A DNA stretch of 64,000 nt, from positions 1-64,000 of the forward strand of contig NZ_JAANOZ010000003.1 in the NCBI RefSeq assembly GCF_011320115.1. The letters are read 5' to 3'. The notes under the pieces are model-generated. The model made no database searches and had not been told where the DNA came from. It worked only from the letters and a program-made list of their open reading frames with translations. How positions within the stretch are numbered: position 1 is the stretch's first letter; each line of letters opens with the position of its first letter. Positions 9,024 through 17,416 of the stretch are shown here, one piece after another. Origin of the DNA: Croceibacterium segetis (lineage in GTDB: Bacteria; Pseudomonadota; Alphaproteobacteria; Sphingomonadales; Sphingomonadaceae). Both the position numbers and the translations under genes were made by a program.

Positions 9024-10109
9024 TCATAGCAGCCGCAACTGTCCGCCGCTTTCCGGCGGGCGGAACTGGCTGCAATCGAGTTCGAAGGGTTGCTTGTTGA
9101 GCCCGGCGCGCTTGCAGGCGAGGCGGAAGCGGGCGCGGAACAACTCCGCCCACACGCCCGTGGGCTTCATCCGGGTGAAGAAGTCCGGGTCGTTGTCGCG
9201 ACCGCCGCGGATCGAGCGGACGATGCTCATGACTTTGTCGCCGCGCTCGGGAAAATGGACCGACAGCCACTCGCGGAACAGCGGTGCGACCTCGAATGGC
9301 AGGCGCAGCGGGATCCACCCGGCGCTGGGCACGCCGAGCGCGGCGGCGCGGGCGACGATCGCCTCCATGAACTCGTCGGTGATCGCCGGAATCACCGGGG
9401 CGATCGAGCAATGCGCGGGAATGCCCGCCGAGGCGAGCTTGTTCAGCGCGTCGAGCCGCTTGGCCGGGGCGGAGGCGCGCGGTTCGAGCTTACCCGAAAG
9501 CTTGGGGTCGAGCGTGGTGACCGAAACCGCCACCGCGACAAGATTGAGCCTGGCCAGCTCCCCCAGCAGGTCCAGATCGCGCAGCACCCGCGCCGACTTG
9601 GTGGTGATCGTCAACGGATGGCGCGTCTCGAGGCACACCTCGAGCACCTGGCGAGTGATGCGATAACGCTGCTCGATCGGCTGGTAGGGGTCGGTGTTGG
9701 TGCCCATCGCGATCGGCCGCGGCTTGTATTTGGGCTTGGCCAGGGTCGCCCGCAAAAGTTTTGCCGCGTCGGGCTTGGCGAACAGCTTGGTCTCGAAATC
9801 GAGGCCGGGCGAGAGGTCGTGGAACGCGTGGCTGGGCCGGGCAAAGCAATAGATGCAGCCGTGCTCGCAGCCCCGATATGCGTTGATCGAGCGGTCGAAC
9901 CCGATGTCGGGCGACTGGTTGAAAGTGAGGATGGTCTTGGGATGCTCCTCGGTCACCGTGGTCCGCAGCTTCGGCGGGTCGCCATCGAGCAAAGCGACGT
10001 GATCGCGCCAGTCGCCGTCGGCCTCGCGGCTCGCCAGCCCGAAGCGCGACGGCACCGCGCCCGACTGCGCCCCGCGGCCGCCGACGGCAGGATCCTTGCT
10101 GCGTTCCAT
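9024..10109 (-). CDS. Radical SAM protein, PA0069 / SplB-like family
   Basis: The 361-residue protein carries the radical SAM cluster Cys81-x3-Cys85-x2-Cys88 in RGCEHGCIYCFA. Close by are SHAFHDLSPGLDFETK and AMGTNTDPYQP, both typical of the PA0069 branch of COG1533, which is related to spore photoproduct lyase. The enzyme would bind a [4Fe-4S] cluster and cleave S-adenosylmethionine; its substrate is unknown, and DNA repair is suggested only by relationship. I chose the ATG at 10109 because the family N-terminus starts near there and a promoter-like sequence with an SOS box ends 6 bases upstream. An in-frame upstream extension to 10193 would run through that box. Confidence 0.85.
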   Translation of the reverse strand: MERSKDPAVGGRGAQSGAVPSRFGLASREADGDWRDHVALLDGDPPKLRTTVTEEHPKTILTFNQSPDIGFDRSINAYRGCEHGCIYCFARPSHAFHDLSPGLDFETKLFAKPDAAKLLRATLAKPKYKPRPIAMGTNTDPYQPIEQRYRITRQVLEVCLETRHPLTITTKSARVLRDLDLLGELARLNLVAVAVSVTTLDPKLSGKLEPRASAPAKRLDALNKLASAGIPAHCSIAPVIPAITDEFMEAIVARAAALGVPSAGWIPLRLPFEVAPLFREWLSVHFPERGDKVMSIVRSIRGGRDNDPDFFTRMKPTGVWAELFRARFRLACKRAGLNKQPFELDCSQFRPPESGGQLRLL

Positions 10110-10114
10110 GGATG

Positions 10115-10129
10115 GAACATAGCAGGAAC
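10115..10129 (-). promoter_or_regulatory. LexA (SOS) box, alphaproteobacterial type
   Basis: The plus strand reads GAACATAGCAGGAAC, an exact GAAC-N7-GAAC direct repeat (GTTC-N7-GTTC on the other strand). This is the established LexA-binding consensus of Alphaproteobacteria. It covers the likely -10 element and start region of the radical SAM gene, so bound LexA would block RNA polymerase. Confidence 0.75.
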
Positions 10130-10144
10130 ATCTATAGCGCTCAA
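10116..10144 (-). promoter_or_regulatory. Candidate promoter of the radical SAM gene
   Basis: On the minus strand TTGAGC (10144-10139) is followed after exactly 17 bases by TATGTT (10121-10116). The -10 lies inside the LexA box and its end is 6 bases from the ATG, so transcription would begin at or next to the start codon. There is no Shine-Dalgarno sequence, which fits a leaderless mRNA. This is an inference from sequence only. Confidence 0.4.
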
Positions 10145-10167
10145 TGGCAGGTGGAACCGGATCGCCG

Positions 10168-11184
10168 CTAGAACGCCTTCCCCAGCGAAACAATCAGCCG
10201 CACTCGGTTCTCGGGGTGTGAGGGACGAACATCCTGCCAGAGGGGCACGCCGACCGCTGCGGCGAGCGCGATTTCCGCGGCCGAGTTGTAGCGCACGCCC
10301 GGTGTCAGCCACAGGGCTGTACCTCCACTTTGCGCCTCGACGGCGCCGGCGATCGTCTGGCGGCCTTCCCATTCGATCGTCGCCGAGGTGAACAGGTCCC
10401 ACGAGGGGTGGTGGTGCTCTTGGTGCTCGTGACGCCCCTTGCTTTCCTCATCGTGATGATGCTCGCCGGGGCCGAAGCGATGCGACAGCGCCGCGCCCGC
10501 CTGCAGCCGGTCGCCCAGCCGGGTCGCCTGTGCGCCCGTGCGGGCGAGCTGATAGAGGACGCTGGCATCGAGCTTGGCCCAGCCGAGAGGCACGCCGAGC
10601 GCCGCGCCGGCGATCGGGTCCCAGCTGCCGGTGCCCGGCTGGTGCTCGGTCTCGAGCCGCTCGCCCGACAGGGCATGCGAATGGGTGCCGCCGGTCGGCA
10701 TCTTGATCCCGCCTATCAGCGCGAGCGCTCCGCCGGCCAGCGAGTACTTGGCGAGCAGGCTCATGTCGCCGAATCCGCTCACGCTGCCGAGTGGGAAGAC
10801 TTCGTTGGTCGTCACCCCGCCCGAATGCGAATGCTCGCCTTCGCGCAAGCCGTCGCGGCGGATGTAAGGCACCTGGACCGAGATTGTCAGCCGGTCGGTC
10901 ACGCCATAGGCGGCGCCTACGGCCGCGCCCAGCGTGTAATCGCTGTTGTGGGCATGGATATGCTGCGCCGCGAGCGCCTCGAGTTCGGCGTCCGAGCGGT
11001 CCTGGGGCAGGGTCACGGTGGTCTGCTGGCCCAGGGCGAGCCGCCCGGCCTCGAGCGTATCGGGCCCCAGCACGTCGATCCCGCCGCCGCTGCTGCCGAC
11101 CCCGGTGGGGCCGGTGTGGTCGGCCAAGGCGGGTGCGGCAAAGACGAGCGCGGCAGCGCCGCACAGGAATCGAGTCAGGTACAA
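10168..11184 (-). CDS. Outer-membrane beta-barrel protein with histidine-rich loop (MetA-type transporter family)
   Basis: The 338-residue protein begins with a signal peptide (FLCGAAALVFAAPALA-D) and has repeated amphipathic strands ending in the C-terminal phenylalanine of VSLGKAF, as outer-membrane barrels do. The pattern resembles the phenol-degradation MetA-like / transporter family. It is rich in histidine: AAQHIHAHNSDY, GEHSHSGGV, GGTHSHALSG and a loop with HHHDEESKGRHEHQEHHH near residues 240-258. This suggests metal binding, by inference. The start is TTG, with a stop just upstream and no ATG nearby. An inverted repeat (11201-11218) lies in its leader. Confidence 0.6.
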   Translation of the reverse strand: MYLTRFLCGAAALVFAAPALADHTGPTGVGSSGGGIDVLGPDTLEAGRLALGQQTTVTLPQDRSDAELEALAAQHIHAHNSDYTLGAAVGAAYGVTDRLTISVQVPYIRRDGLREGEHSHSGGVTTNEVFPLGSVSGFGDMSLLAKYSLAGGALALIGGIKMPTGGTHSHALSGERLETEHQPGTGSWDPIAGAALGVPLGWAKLDASVLYQLARTGAQATRLGDRLQAGAALSHRFGPGEHHHDEESKGRHEHQEHHHPSWDLFTSATIEWEGRQTIAGAVEAQSGGTALWLTPGVRYNSAAEIALAAAVGVPLWQDVRPSHPENRVRLIVSLGKAF

Positions 11185-11200
11185 GGCGGGCTTCCGTCGC

Positions 11201-11218
11201 TAGGGGTCGGTCCCCCTA
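11201..11218. promoter_or_regulatory. Inverted repeat upstream of the histidine-rich outer-membrane gene
   Basis: TAGGGG (11201-11206) and CCCCTA (11213-11218) form a perfect 6-bp dyad with a 6-base spacer, 17 bp upstream of the TTG start. The G-run/C-run layout recalls operators of CsoR/RcnR-type metal sensors, but no regulator gene is beside it, so it is only a candidate operator or leader hairpin. Confidence 0.35.
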
Positions 11219-11254
11219 ACGAGACGCCGTGCGGGCGGCAATATCCACGGCAGG

Positions 11255-11743
11255 CTAGGCCGGTTCGGCCGCCTTGGCGCCCATCGTCACGGCAAAGGCG
11301 CCGGGATCGTATTGCGCGCGGGTGGCGATGGCGAGGCGGTTCCAGCTGTTGATCTGCATCGCCGCGAGGATCAGCCAGGTGATCTCCTCGTCGCCGAAGT
11401 GCGGCTTGAGTGCCACGAACGTCTCGCGCGAGGCGCCGGTGTCGGCGATCAGGGTAATCTCTTCCGCCCACGCGAGCGCCGCACGCTCCTTGTCCGAGAA
11501 CAGCGGCGATTCATGCCAGCCGTCGAGCGCGGTGATCCGCTCGACCTTCTCGCCGTGGTGCAGCGCCTGCTCGGTGTGCATGTGCAGGCAGAAGGCGCAG
11601 CCATTGATCTGCGAGGCGCGAAGCTTGATCAGGTGATAGAGTGTCGGCTCGACGTTGCGGGCGATCAGTCCCTCCATCGCCAGCAGGTGCTTGTAGGCCT
11701 CGGGCGGCATGTCCGAGAGTTGAAATCGCGGTTCTTCGACCAT
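11255..11743 (-). CDS. Carboxymuconolactone decarboxylase / AhpD-like protein
   Basis: The 162-residue all-helical protein contains Cys49-x2-Cys52 and the following His56 in NGCAFCLHMHTEQAL. This is the AhpD-type redox site of the CMD superfamily. Such proteins act as alkylhydroperoxidase-like thiol enzymes. Later parts (ERAALAWAEEITLI and ITWLILAAMQINSWNRLAIA) are the usual helices of the same family. It stands alone, with 113 bp to moaB upstream and 70 bp to the outer-membrane gene downstream. Confidence 0.85.
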   Translation of the reverse strand: MVEEPRFQLSDMPPEAYKHLLAMEGLIARNVEPTLYHLIKLRASQINGCAFCLHMHTEQALHHGEKVERITALDGWHESPLFSDKERAALAWAEEITLIADTGASRETFVALKPHFGDEEITWLILAAMQINSWNRLAIATRAQYDPGAFAVTMGAKAAEPA

Positions 11744-11856
11744 GCCGAATCCTCCGATTGCGCGAATGATGCGCTGAAATATCGAGGAAAATCGGCTGCG
11801 GCCACGGCTAATGCGGCGGGCGACGGCTAGGACGCGTCGAGACGATAGCCCCGGGG

Positions 11857-12384
11857 CTACTTCTCCCGCAGGCGCGGCATCAGCTCGACGAAGTTGCAGG
11901 GGCGGTTGCGGCTGTCGAGCTGCTCGGCGAGGATCCTGTCCCAGCCGTCCTTGACCGCGCCGTTCGAGCCGGGGAGGGCGAAGATGTAGGTTCCGCGGGC
12001 GAGCACTGCAAGCGCGCGGCTCTGCACGGTGCTGGTGCCGATCGTCTGGTAGCTGACCCAGCGGAACAACTCGCCGAAGCCGGGAATCTCCTTTTCCTTG
12101 ATCCGGTCGAGCGCCTCGGGCGTGACGTCGCGGCCGGTCAGGCCGGTGCCCCCCGTGGTGATGATGGCGTCGATCGCAGGGTCGTCGGCCCAGCTGACCA
12201 GGCGGCGGTAGATCGTCTCGACGTCGTCGCGCTCGATCGCGCGCTCGATGAGTTTATGGCCGGCGCCCTGGATCCGCCCGGCGAGCAGGTCGCCCGAGGT
12301 GTCCTCTTCGGGTCCGCGGGTGTCGGAAATCGTCAGCAGCGCGATGTTGATCGGGCGGAAGGTGCGGCTTTCGTCGATCGCCAT
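11857..12384 (-). CDS. moaB: Molybdenum cofactor biosynthesis protein B
   Basis: This 175-residue MogA/MoaB-type protein takes part in molybdopterin adenylylation. It shows the family core: ALLTISDTR near the start, DAIITTGGTGLTGRDVTPEA in the middle (TTGGTG loop), then ALPGSNGAVKDGWDRIL. The ATG begins 1 bp after the stop of the lytic transglycosylase gene, so both are in one transcript, although their functions are unrelated. Confidence 0.9.
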   Translation of the reverse strand: MAIDESRTFRPINIALLTISDTRGPEEDTSGDLLAGRIQGAGHKLIERAIERDDVETIYRRLVSWADDPAIDAIITTGGTGLTGRDVTPEALDRIKEKEIPGFGELFRWVSYQTIGTSTVQSRALAVLARGTYIFALPGSNGAVKDGWDRILAEQLDSRNRPCNFVELMPRLREK

Positions 12385-12385
12385 G

Positions 12386-14158
12386 TCAGTCCTTGTGCGC
12401 GCTCAGGTAAACCCGTCCGCTCCGGTCCTGCTCAGCATCCGGAAACATCGGCCACGCGTTTTCGGCCAGCGCGACGCGGGTGGCCGAAGGCGCCTGGGCC
12501 TGCCGTTCGTACATCCAGTAATTGCGCATCACCGTGGCGACGTAGCTGCGCGTCTCCCAATAGGGAATCGATTCCATGTACAGCAACGGGTCGCCCTGAT
12601 CGTTGACCTGGCTGTTCCAGCGGGTGACCGGCGACAGTCCGGCGTTGTAGGCGGCCATGATCTTGGGCAGCTCACCCTGGGTCGCCGCGCTGTCGCGCAG
12701 CATCTTGAGGTTCTGCTGGCCGAAGGCGAGGTTGGTACCGGGATCGAAGATGTCCACCTGGCTGGCGCTGAGGCCGAGACGCGGGGCGAACTCGCGCACG
12801 GTGATCGGAGTGATCTGCATCAGGCCCTGCGCACTCGCCGGGCTGATCGCCCGGCCGCGGAACGCCGATTCCTGCAACGTGTGGGCGAAAGCGAGCGCTG
12901 GGTCGACCTGCCACCCGCCGACCGGCGCCCACTTCGGCGCGGGGTAGCGCGCGGCCGGATCGGGACTGGCACCGGCCGGGGCGTTGTAGGCCAGGTAGAG
13001 TTGCGTCTGCGGTAGCCCAAGCTCGCGGGCGAGGCGCGAGAGCGGAGCGAAGTCCTTGGCGTCGGCGAGCTTGGCCTCGTGGATCAGGACCTGGCTGGCG
13101 AGGTCATCGCGGCCGATCTCGGTCAGAGCGATGGCGACACGGACATTGTCGCTGTCCTTGATGCGTTTCCAGTCGCTTTCGGTGAAATCGGCGCGCCCGG
13201 CCAGATCGGGAAGGCTGCGCCCGAGCTGCTCGGCGGCAAGCATTCCGTACAGCGTTTCGTCGTTAACCGCGGCCGCGCGGAGCAGCTGCGCGCTTCGCTC
13301 CGGCTGACGGCAGCGCAGGGCGGAGCGGCTTGCCCAGTAGAATGCGGCGTTGCGCAGCTCGGCGTTGGTCGATCGCGCGGCGGCGCGCTCGAACGAAGCG
13401 CCGGCCGTGGCGCAGTCGCCCATCCGCCAGGCGGCGAGGCCGGCGACCCAGTCGCCCTCGGCCACCCACGCGCCGCTTCCGTCGGAGACGGTCTGGGCGA
13501 TCGCCAGCGCCTGCGGGTCGCGGTTCTCGATGTAATAGCTCCAGGCGACCCGCTGGCGCCATTCGGCGCGGGCGTCGCCGCTCAGAAGCGCGTCCACTCC
13601 GTCGAGCAACGCGCGCGCCGCATCGGGATCGTCGTTGGTGATGCGGTCGAGAATGGCCTGGCGCACGTCCGCCGGCATCGTCCCGTCTTCGACCGACCGC
13701 GGCCGGACCCGCAGGGGAGGTGAACCGCGACGGTAAAACGTCTGTTCCTGGGGAATGTCGGGCAGCTGGGTGGCGCCGCGGGTAAGCGCGAGGCGGCCGA
13801 GCTGCGCGGCCTCGGGCAGGCGGCGGCCCTTGTCCATCCAGTCCTGGATCTGCTCGAGGGTGACCTTGGGGGAATTCTTGGCGAGGTAGTATTCGGCGCG
13901 GGCCACATGGTGGAGCGGCCCGTGCTCCTTCTGGGCGAACAGCGCCTGGACCTTGCCCCAGTCCTGCGCGTCGATCGCCGCGAACAGCTGGCGGTAATAG
14001 TCGCGCTCGGCGGGGTCGAGTTGTGGTGGCAGTTGCCGGGTAGTGCGCGCGACAAAGTAATCGCGCGAGCTGTTGGCCTGCGCCGGGACGGCACCGGCCA
14101 GTGCGATCGCGGCCACGACGGCCGCCGACGCCATCCTCACTCGGCTCCTCCCGTCCAT
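12386..14158 (-). CDS. Soluble lytic murein transglycosylase (Slt family)
   Basis: This periplasmic enzyme cleaves the MurNAc-GlcNAc bond of peptidoglycan. With the start at 14158 it has 590 residues: a signal peptide (DGRSRVRMASAAVVAAIALA then GAVPAQA), a long alpha-helical superhelix, and a C-terminal SLT domain. The catalytic glutamate is in FAHTLQESAFRG (Glu429), followed by ASAQGLMQIT and IMAAYNAGLSPV. This architecture matches Slt70. I preferred 14158 because it gives the signal peptide a basic N-region. A start at 14134, just after the upstream stop, is possible but would lack it. It overlaps the uracil-DNA glycosylase-like gene by 22 bp and precedes moaB by 1 bp. Confidence 0.88.
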   Translation of the reverse strand: MDGRSRVRMASAAVVAAIALAGAVPAQANSSRDYFVARTTRQLPPQLDPAERDYYRQLFAAIDAQDWGKVQALFAQKEHGPLHHVARAEYYLAKNSPKVTLEQIQDWMDKGRRLPEAAQLGRLALTRGATQLPDIPQEQTFYRRGSPPLRVRPRSVEDGTMPADVRQAILDRITNDDPDAARALLDGVDALLSGDARAEWRQRVAWSYYIENRDPQALAIAQTVSDGSGAWVAEGDWVAGLAAWRMGDCATAGASFERAAARSTNAELRNAAFYWASRSALRCRQPERSAQLLRAAAVNDETLYGMLAAEQLGRSLPDLAGRADFTESDWKRIKDSDNVRVAIALTEIGRDDLASQVLIHEAKLADAKDFAPLSRLARELGLPQTQLYLAYNAPAGASPDPAARYPAPKWAPVGGWQVDPALAFAHTLQESAFRGRAISPASAQGLMQITPITVREFAPRLGLSASQVDIFDPGTNLAFGQQNLKMLRDSAATQGELPKIMAAYNAGLSPVTRWNSQVNDQGDPLLYMESIPYWETRSYVATVMRNYWMYERQAQAPSATRVALAENAWPMFPDAEQDRSGRVYLSAHKD

Positions 14159-14886
14159 TCCAGCCAGCCCCGCCACAGCCCGGCACGGAAACGCGGCGTG
14201 TGCAGCAGCGCTTCCGGGCCGAAGCTCGCCAGAGCCGGCGCCCCGCAGCCTTGAACCTCAATTCGGCGCGGATTTGCACCGGCTTGCGCCGGATCGTGCC
14301 CGAAGAGCGGCAGCATGGCCCGCCCGAGCACCAGCAGGCGCTTCGGGGCGACGAGGTTGACGTGATGTGCGACGATCTCGCCGAGCTGGCGATCGGCCAG
14401 CGCCTGCCAGTCAGGATGACGCGCGTGGCGGGGCAAGGCGGAGGCGAGGTAGGCGGCGTCCTCGGCAATGCCCATCGCCGCAAGCATGTTGGCGATCAGC
14501 TGTCCTTGCTGCCCGGAGAGCAGGCGGTCGCGGTCGGCCTCCTCGGGCATCGGCACGAGAATCATCAGCTCGGCGCCCGCCATACCCCGCGGGGCGAGGC
14601 GCGGGCCGGAGCCGCCGGTATCGAGCTGTTCGCCGGCGATCCACCAGGGCGCGAATTCGGCGAGCGTCTGCGGCCAGCTCGGCGGCGGACCGCCGAACGG
14701 AGGCAGGGTCGGTGCGGCGAGCTTGACCGGAGCGGCCGCTTGCGGGGCTTCGGCGGGCTTTTCCAGCGGTCGCTCGAGCCAGTTGCGCGGCTCGTCGGCG
14801 AACTGGCTGTCGACCCCGGCTTCGCGCCACCAGTCGTGCGCGGCGGCCAGTTGCTCGGCGAGCGTGGGTGGGGAGCGCGTGTTCAT
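14137..14886 (-). CDS. Uracil-DNA glycosylase superfamily protein, divergent
   Basis: The 249-residue protein has a variable N-terminal third with many Pro and Ala, then a UDG-like fold: AELMILVPMPEEADRDRLL, SGQQGQLIANMLAAMGI and APKRLLVLGRAMLPLFG. These align in order with the substrate loops of family 4/5-type enzymes. It lacks the four iron-sulfur cysteines of family 4, and the first motif reads PMPEEAD where active enzymes have GEAPG. Activity is therefore uncertain. The ATG at 14886 is chosen because the next upstream frame starts in sequence unlike the family. It is divergent from the ETF-QO gene (80 bp apart). Confidence 0.7.
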   Translation of the reverse strand: MNTRSPPTLAEQLAAAHDWWREAGVDSQFADEPRNWLERPLEKPAEAPQAAAPVKLAAPTLPPFGGPPPSWPQTLAEFAPWWIAGEQLDTGGSGPRLAPRGMAGAELMILVPMPEEADRDRLLSGQQGQLIANMLAAMGIAEDAAYLASALPRHARHPDWQALADRQLGEIVAHHVNLVAPKRLLVLGRAMLPLFGHDPAQAGANPRRIEVQGCGAPALASFGPEALLHTPRFRAGLWRGWLEWTGGAE

Positions 14887-14966
14887 CGTCCGGTCGCAGG
14901 TCTTGACCTTGCCGCGCCCCGCTAGCAAGCCCCGGGCATGCGTTGTGACCATCTGGGGCCGATCCT

Positions 14967-16610
14967 GTGAGTGACCGCGAATCGATGCCCGTCGATGTCG
15001 TCATCGTCGGCGCCGGCCCCGCTGGCCTCGCCGCGGCGATCCGGCTCAAGCAGCTCGACGAGGCGCTCGAGGTCGTGGTGCTCGAAAAGGGCTCCGAAGT
15101 CGGCGCGCACATCCTCTCGGGCGCGGTGATCGACCCGCGCGCGCTCGACGAGCTGCTGCCCGATTGGCGCCAGACCTGCCCGCTCGCGCAGGTGCCGGTG
15201 ACCGAAAATCACCACTGGGTGCTCACCCGAAGCGGGAAGTGGTCGCTGCCGCACCTCGCGATGCCGCCGCTGATGTCGAACAAGGGCAACTACACCGGCT
15301 CGCTCGGCATGTTGTGCCGCTGGCTGGCGGAGCAGGCCGAGGCGCTCGGCGTGCAGGTCTTCCCCGGCTTCCCGGCCTGCGAGGTGCTGTTCGACGAGAG
15401 CGGCGCGGTCATGGGCGTGGCAACGCAGGATATGGGCGTCGCCGCCGATGGTTCGCACAAGTCCGATTACCAGCCGGGCATGGAGCTGCACGCCAAGTAC
15501 ACGCTGTTCGCCGAAGGAGCGCGGGGTCACCTGACCAAGCGGATGAAGGCGCATTTCGCGCTCGATGCGAAAAGCGAGCCGCAAGTCTATGGCCTTGGAA
15601 TAAAGGAGTTGTGGGACATTCCTGCCGAACGGCATCAGCCGGGCCGGGTAGTGCACACGCAAGGTTGGCCGCTGTCGGAGAGCGACACCTGGGGCGGGGG
15701 GTTTTTATACCACCAGGCGAATGGACAGGTGGCGCTCGGGTTCGTGACCGCGCTCGACTACGCCAATCCTTACGTCAGCCCGTTCGAGGAATTCCAGCGC
15801 TGGAAGCAGCACCCGGCGATCCGCGCGGTGATCGAGGGTGGCAAGCGCGTGGCTTACGGCGCGCGAGCGATCAACGAGGGCGGCTGGCAAAGCGTGCCGA
15901 AGCTGGCGTTCCCCGGCGGCGCGCTGATCGGCTGCGCGGCCGGGTTCGTCAACGTGCCGCGGATCAAGGGCACCCATACGGCGATGAAGAGCGGCATGCT
16001 CGCCGCCGAAGCGGTGGCCGCCGCGTTCGCGAGCGGGCGCGAGAGGGCCGAGCTGTCCGAGTACGATCAAGCCGTCCGCTCTAGCTGGATCGCCGACGAG
16101 CTCGAGCTGGTGAAAAACGCCCAGCCGCTGGTGGCGAAGTTCGGCGGCGCGCTCGGCACCCTGTTTGCCGGCGCCGACATGTGGCTGCGCACGCTCAAGC
16201 TGCGACTGCCATTCACGATGAAGCACCACACCGACGCCGAGACCACGCGGCGGGCGGACCTCTACCAGCCGATCGTCTATCCCAAGCCCGACGCCAGGAT
16301 CAGCTTCGACCGGCTCTCGTCGGTGTTCCTTTCGGGTACCAACCACCTCGAGGACCAGCCCTGCCACCTGGTGCTCAAGGACCCGACGGTGCCCGAGCGG
16401 ATCAACTGGCCGCTCTACGCCGGGCCCGAGGCGCGTTACTGTCCGGCCGGGGTCTACGAATTCGTCGGCGCCGAAGAAGGCGAGCCCCACTTGGTGATCA
16501 ACGCCCAGAACTGCGTCCACTGCAAGACTTGCGACATCAAGGACCCGACCCAGAACATCGAATGGGTCACGCCCGAAGGCGGCGGCGGGCCCAACTACCC
16601 GAACATGTGA
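14967..16610 (+). CDS. Electron transfer flavoprotein-ubiquinone oxidoreductase
   Basis: This inner-membrane-associated flavoprotein passes electrons from ETF (fatty-acid and amino-acid oxidation) to ubiquinone. The 547-residue protein begins with an FAD-binding VVIVGAGPAGLAAAI motif at about residues 10-24. It ends with the [4Fe-4S] ligands Cys492 (RYCPAGVYE) and Cys516, Cys519 and Cys522 (NCVHCKTCDIKD). The length fits the bacterial enzyme. The start is GTG, giving the usual MSDRESMP-type N-terminus. The stop TGA shares its A with the ATG of ispE. Confidence 0.93.
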   Translation: MSDRESMPVDVVIVGAGPAGLAAAIRLKQLDEALEVVVLEKGSEVGAHILSGAVIDPRALDELLPDWRQTCPLAQVPVTENHHWVLTRSGKWSLPHLAMPPLMSNKGNYTGSLGMLCRWLAEQAEALGVQVFPGFPACEVLFDESGAVMGVATQDMGVAADGSHKSDYQPGMELHAKYTLFAEGARGHLTKRMKAHFALDAKSEPQVYGLGIKELWDIPAERHQPGRVVHTQGWPLSESDTWGGGFLYHQANGQVALGFVTALDYANPYVSPFEEFQRWKQHPAIRAVIEGGKRVAYGARAINEGGWQSVPKLAFPGGALIGCAAGFVNVPRIKGTHTAMKSGMLAAEAVAAAFASGRERAELSEYDQAVRSSWIADELELVKNAQPLVAKFGGALGTLFAGADMWLRTLKLRLPFTMKHHTDAETTRRADLYQPIVYPKPDARISFDRLSSVFLSGTNHLEDQPCHLVLKDPTVPERINWPLYAGPEARYCPAGVYEFVGAEEGEPHLVINAQNCVHCKTCDIKDPTQNIEWVTPEGGGGPNYPNM

Positions 16611-17416
16611 TGCGCGAAACCGCCTACGCGAAGATCAACCTCGCGCTGCATGTGCGCGGCAATCGCGCGGACGGCTATCACGAGCTCGAAACGCTGTTCG
16701 CCTTCGTTGACGCCGGTGACGAGTTGACGGCACGACGCAGCGACCGAGATGAGTTGACGGTTGTCGGCGAATTCGCCTCACAACTGACTGATCCATTTGG
16801 AAATCTCGTCGCGAAGGCTTTGACGTCGTTGCCTCATACGGGCGGGCTGGCGGTGGTGCTGGAAAAGAACTTGCCGGTTGCCGCCGGGCTCGGTGGTGGT
16901 TCCGCCGACGCGGGCGCGGTGTTCCGAATTGTGCGGGAAGAATTCGGCCTGCCCGACGACTGGCGCGCGCGGGCGGCGAAGCTCGGCGCCGATGTGCCAG
17001 CTTGCGTGGAAAGCGTCGCCTGCCTTGGGCGCGGGACGGGGACCGATCTGGAGCCGATCGAGAACGACTGGGTCGGCACCCAGGTTCTGCTGGTCAATCC
17101 GCGCGCGCCGCTCGCCACTTCCGCGGTCTTCGCTGGCTGGAATCGCGAAGATCGCGGGCCGCTGCCTGAGGGGACTGTTTCGCAGATCGCGACGGCGGGC
17201 CGCAACGACCTCGAAACGGCGGCGATCTCGCTCTGTCCGCCAATTGCCGATGTGCTCGCCGCCTTGCGGCAAACCGATGCCGATCTCGTCCGCATGAGCG
17301 GTTCCGGAGCGACCTGCTTCGCGCTCTACCGAAGTCATGAAGTCATTCAGAATGCAGCGGAAAAGCTCGCTTCCGAGCATCCCGGCTGGTGGCAGATGCA
17401 GGGCAAGTTGCGATGA
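16610..17416 (+). CDS. ispE: 4-diphosphocytidyl-2-C-methyl-D-erythritol kinase
   Basis: This GHMP kinase phosphorylates CDP-methylerythritol in the MEP isoprenoid pathway. The 268-residue protein shows AYAKINLAL with the catalytic Lys8, the ATP-binding LPVAAGLGGGSADAGA at 88-103, the catalytic Asp128 in KLGADVPACV, and a C-terminal VRMSGSGATCFALY glycine motif. The ATG at 16610 overlaps the ETF-QO stop (TGATG), and its own stop overlaps the next start (ATGA). Confidence 0.93.
   Translation: MRETAYAKINLALHVRGNRADGYHELETLFAFVDAGDELTARRSDRDELTVVGEFASQLTDPFGNLVAKALTSLPHTGGLAVVLEKNLPVAAGLGGGSADAGAVFRIVREEFGLPDDWRARAAKLGADVPACVESVACLGRGTGTDLEPIENDWVGTQVLLVNPRAPLATSAVFAGWNREDRGPLPEGTVSQIATAGRNDLETAAISLCPPIADVLAALRQTDADLVRMSGSGATCFALYRSHEVIQNAAEKLASEHPGWWQMQGKLR

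Noticed and set aside
14881-14895. Second SOS box at the start of the uracil-DNA-glycosylase-like gene (GTTC-N7-GGTC)
   Set aside because: The second half has one mismatch from GTTC and the element overlaps the start codon. A one-off mismatch in the core of an 8-base consensus is expected by chance.
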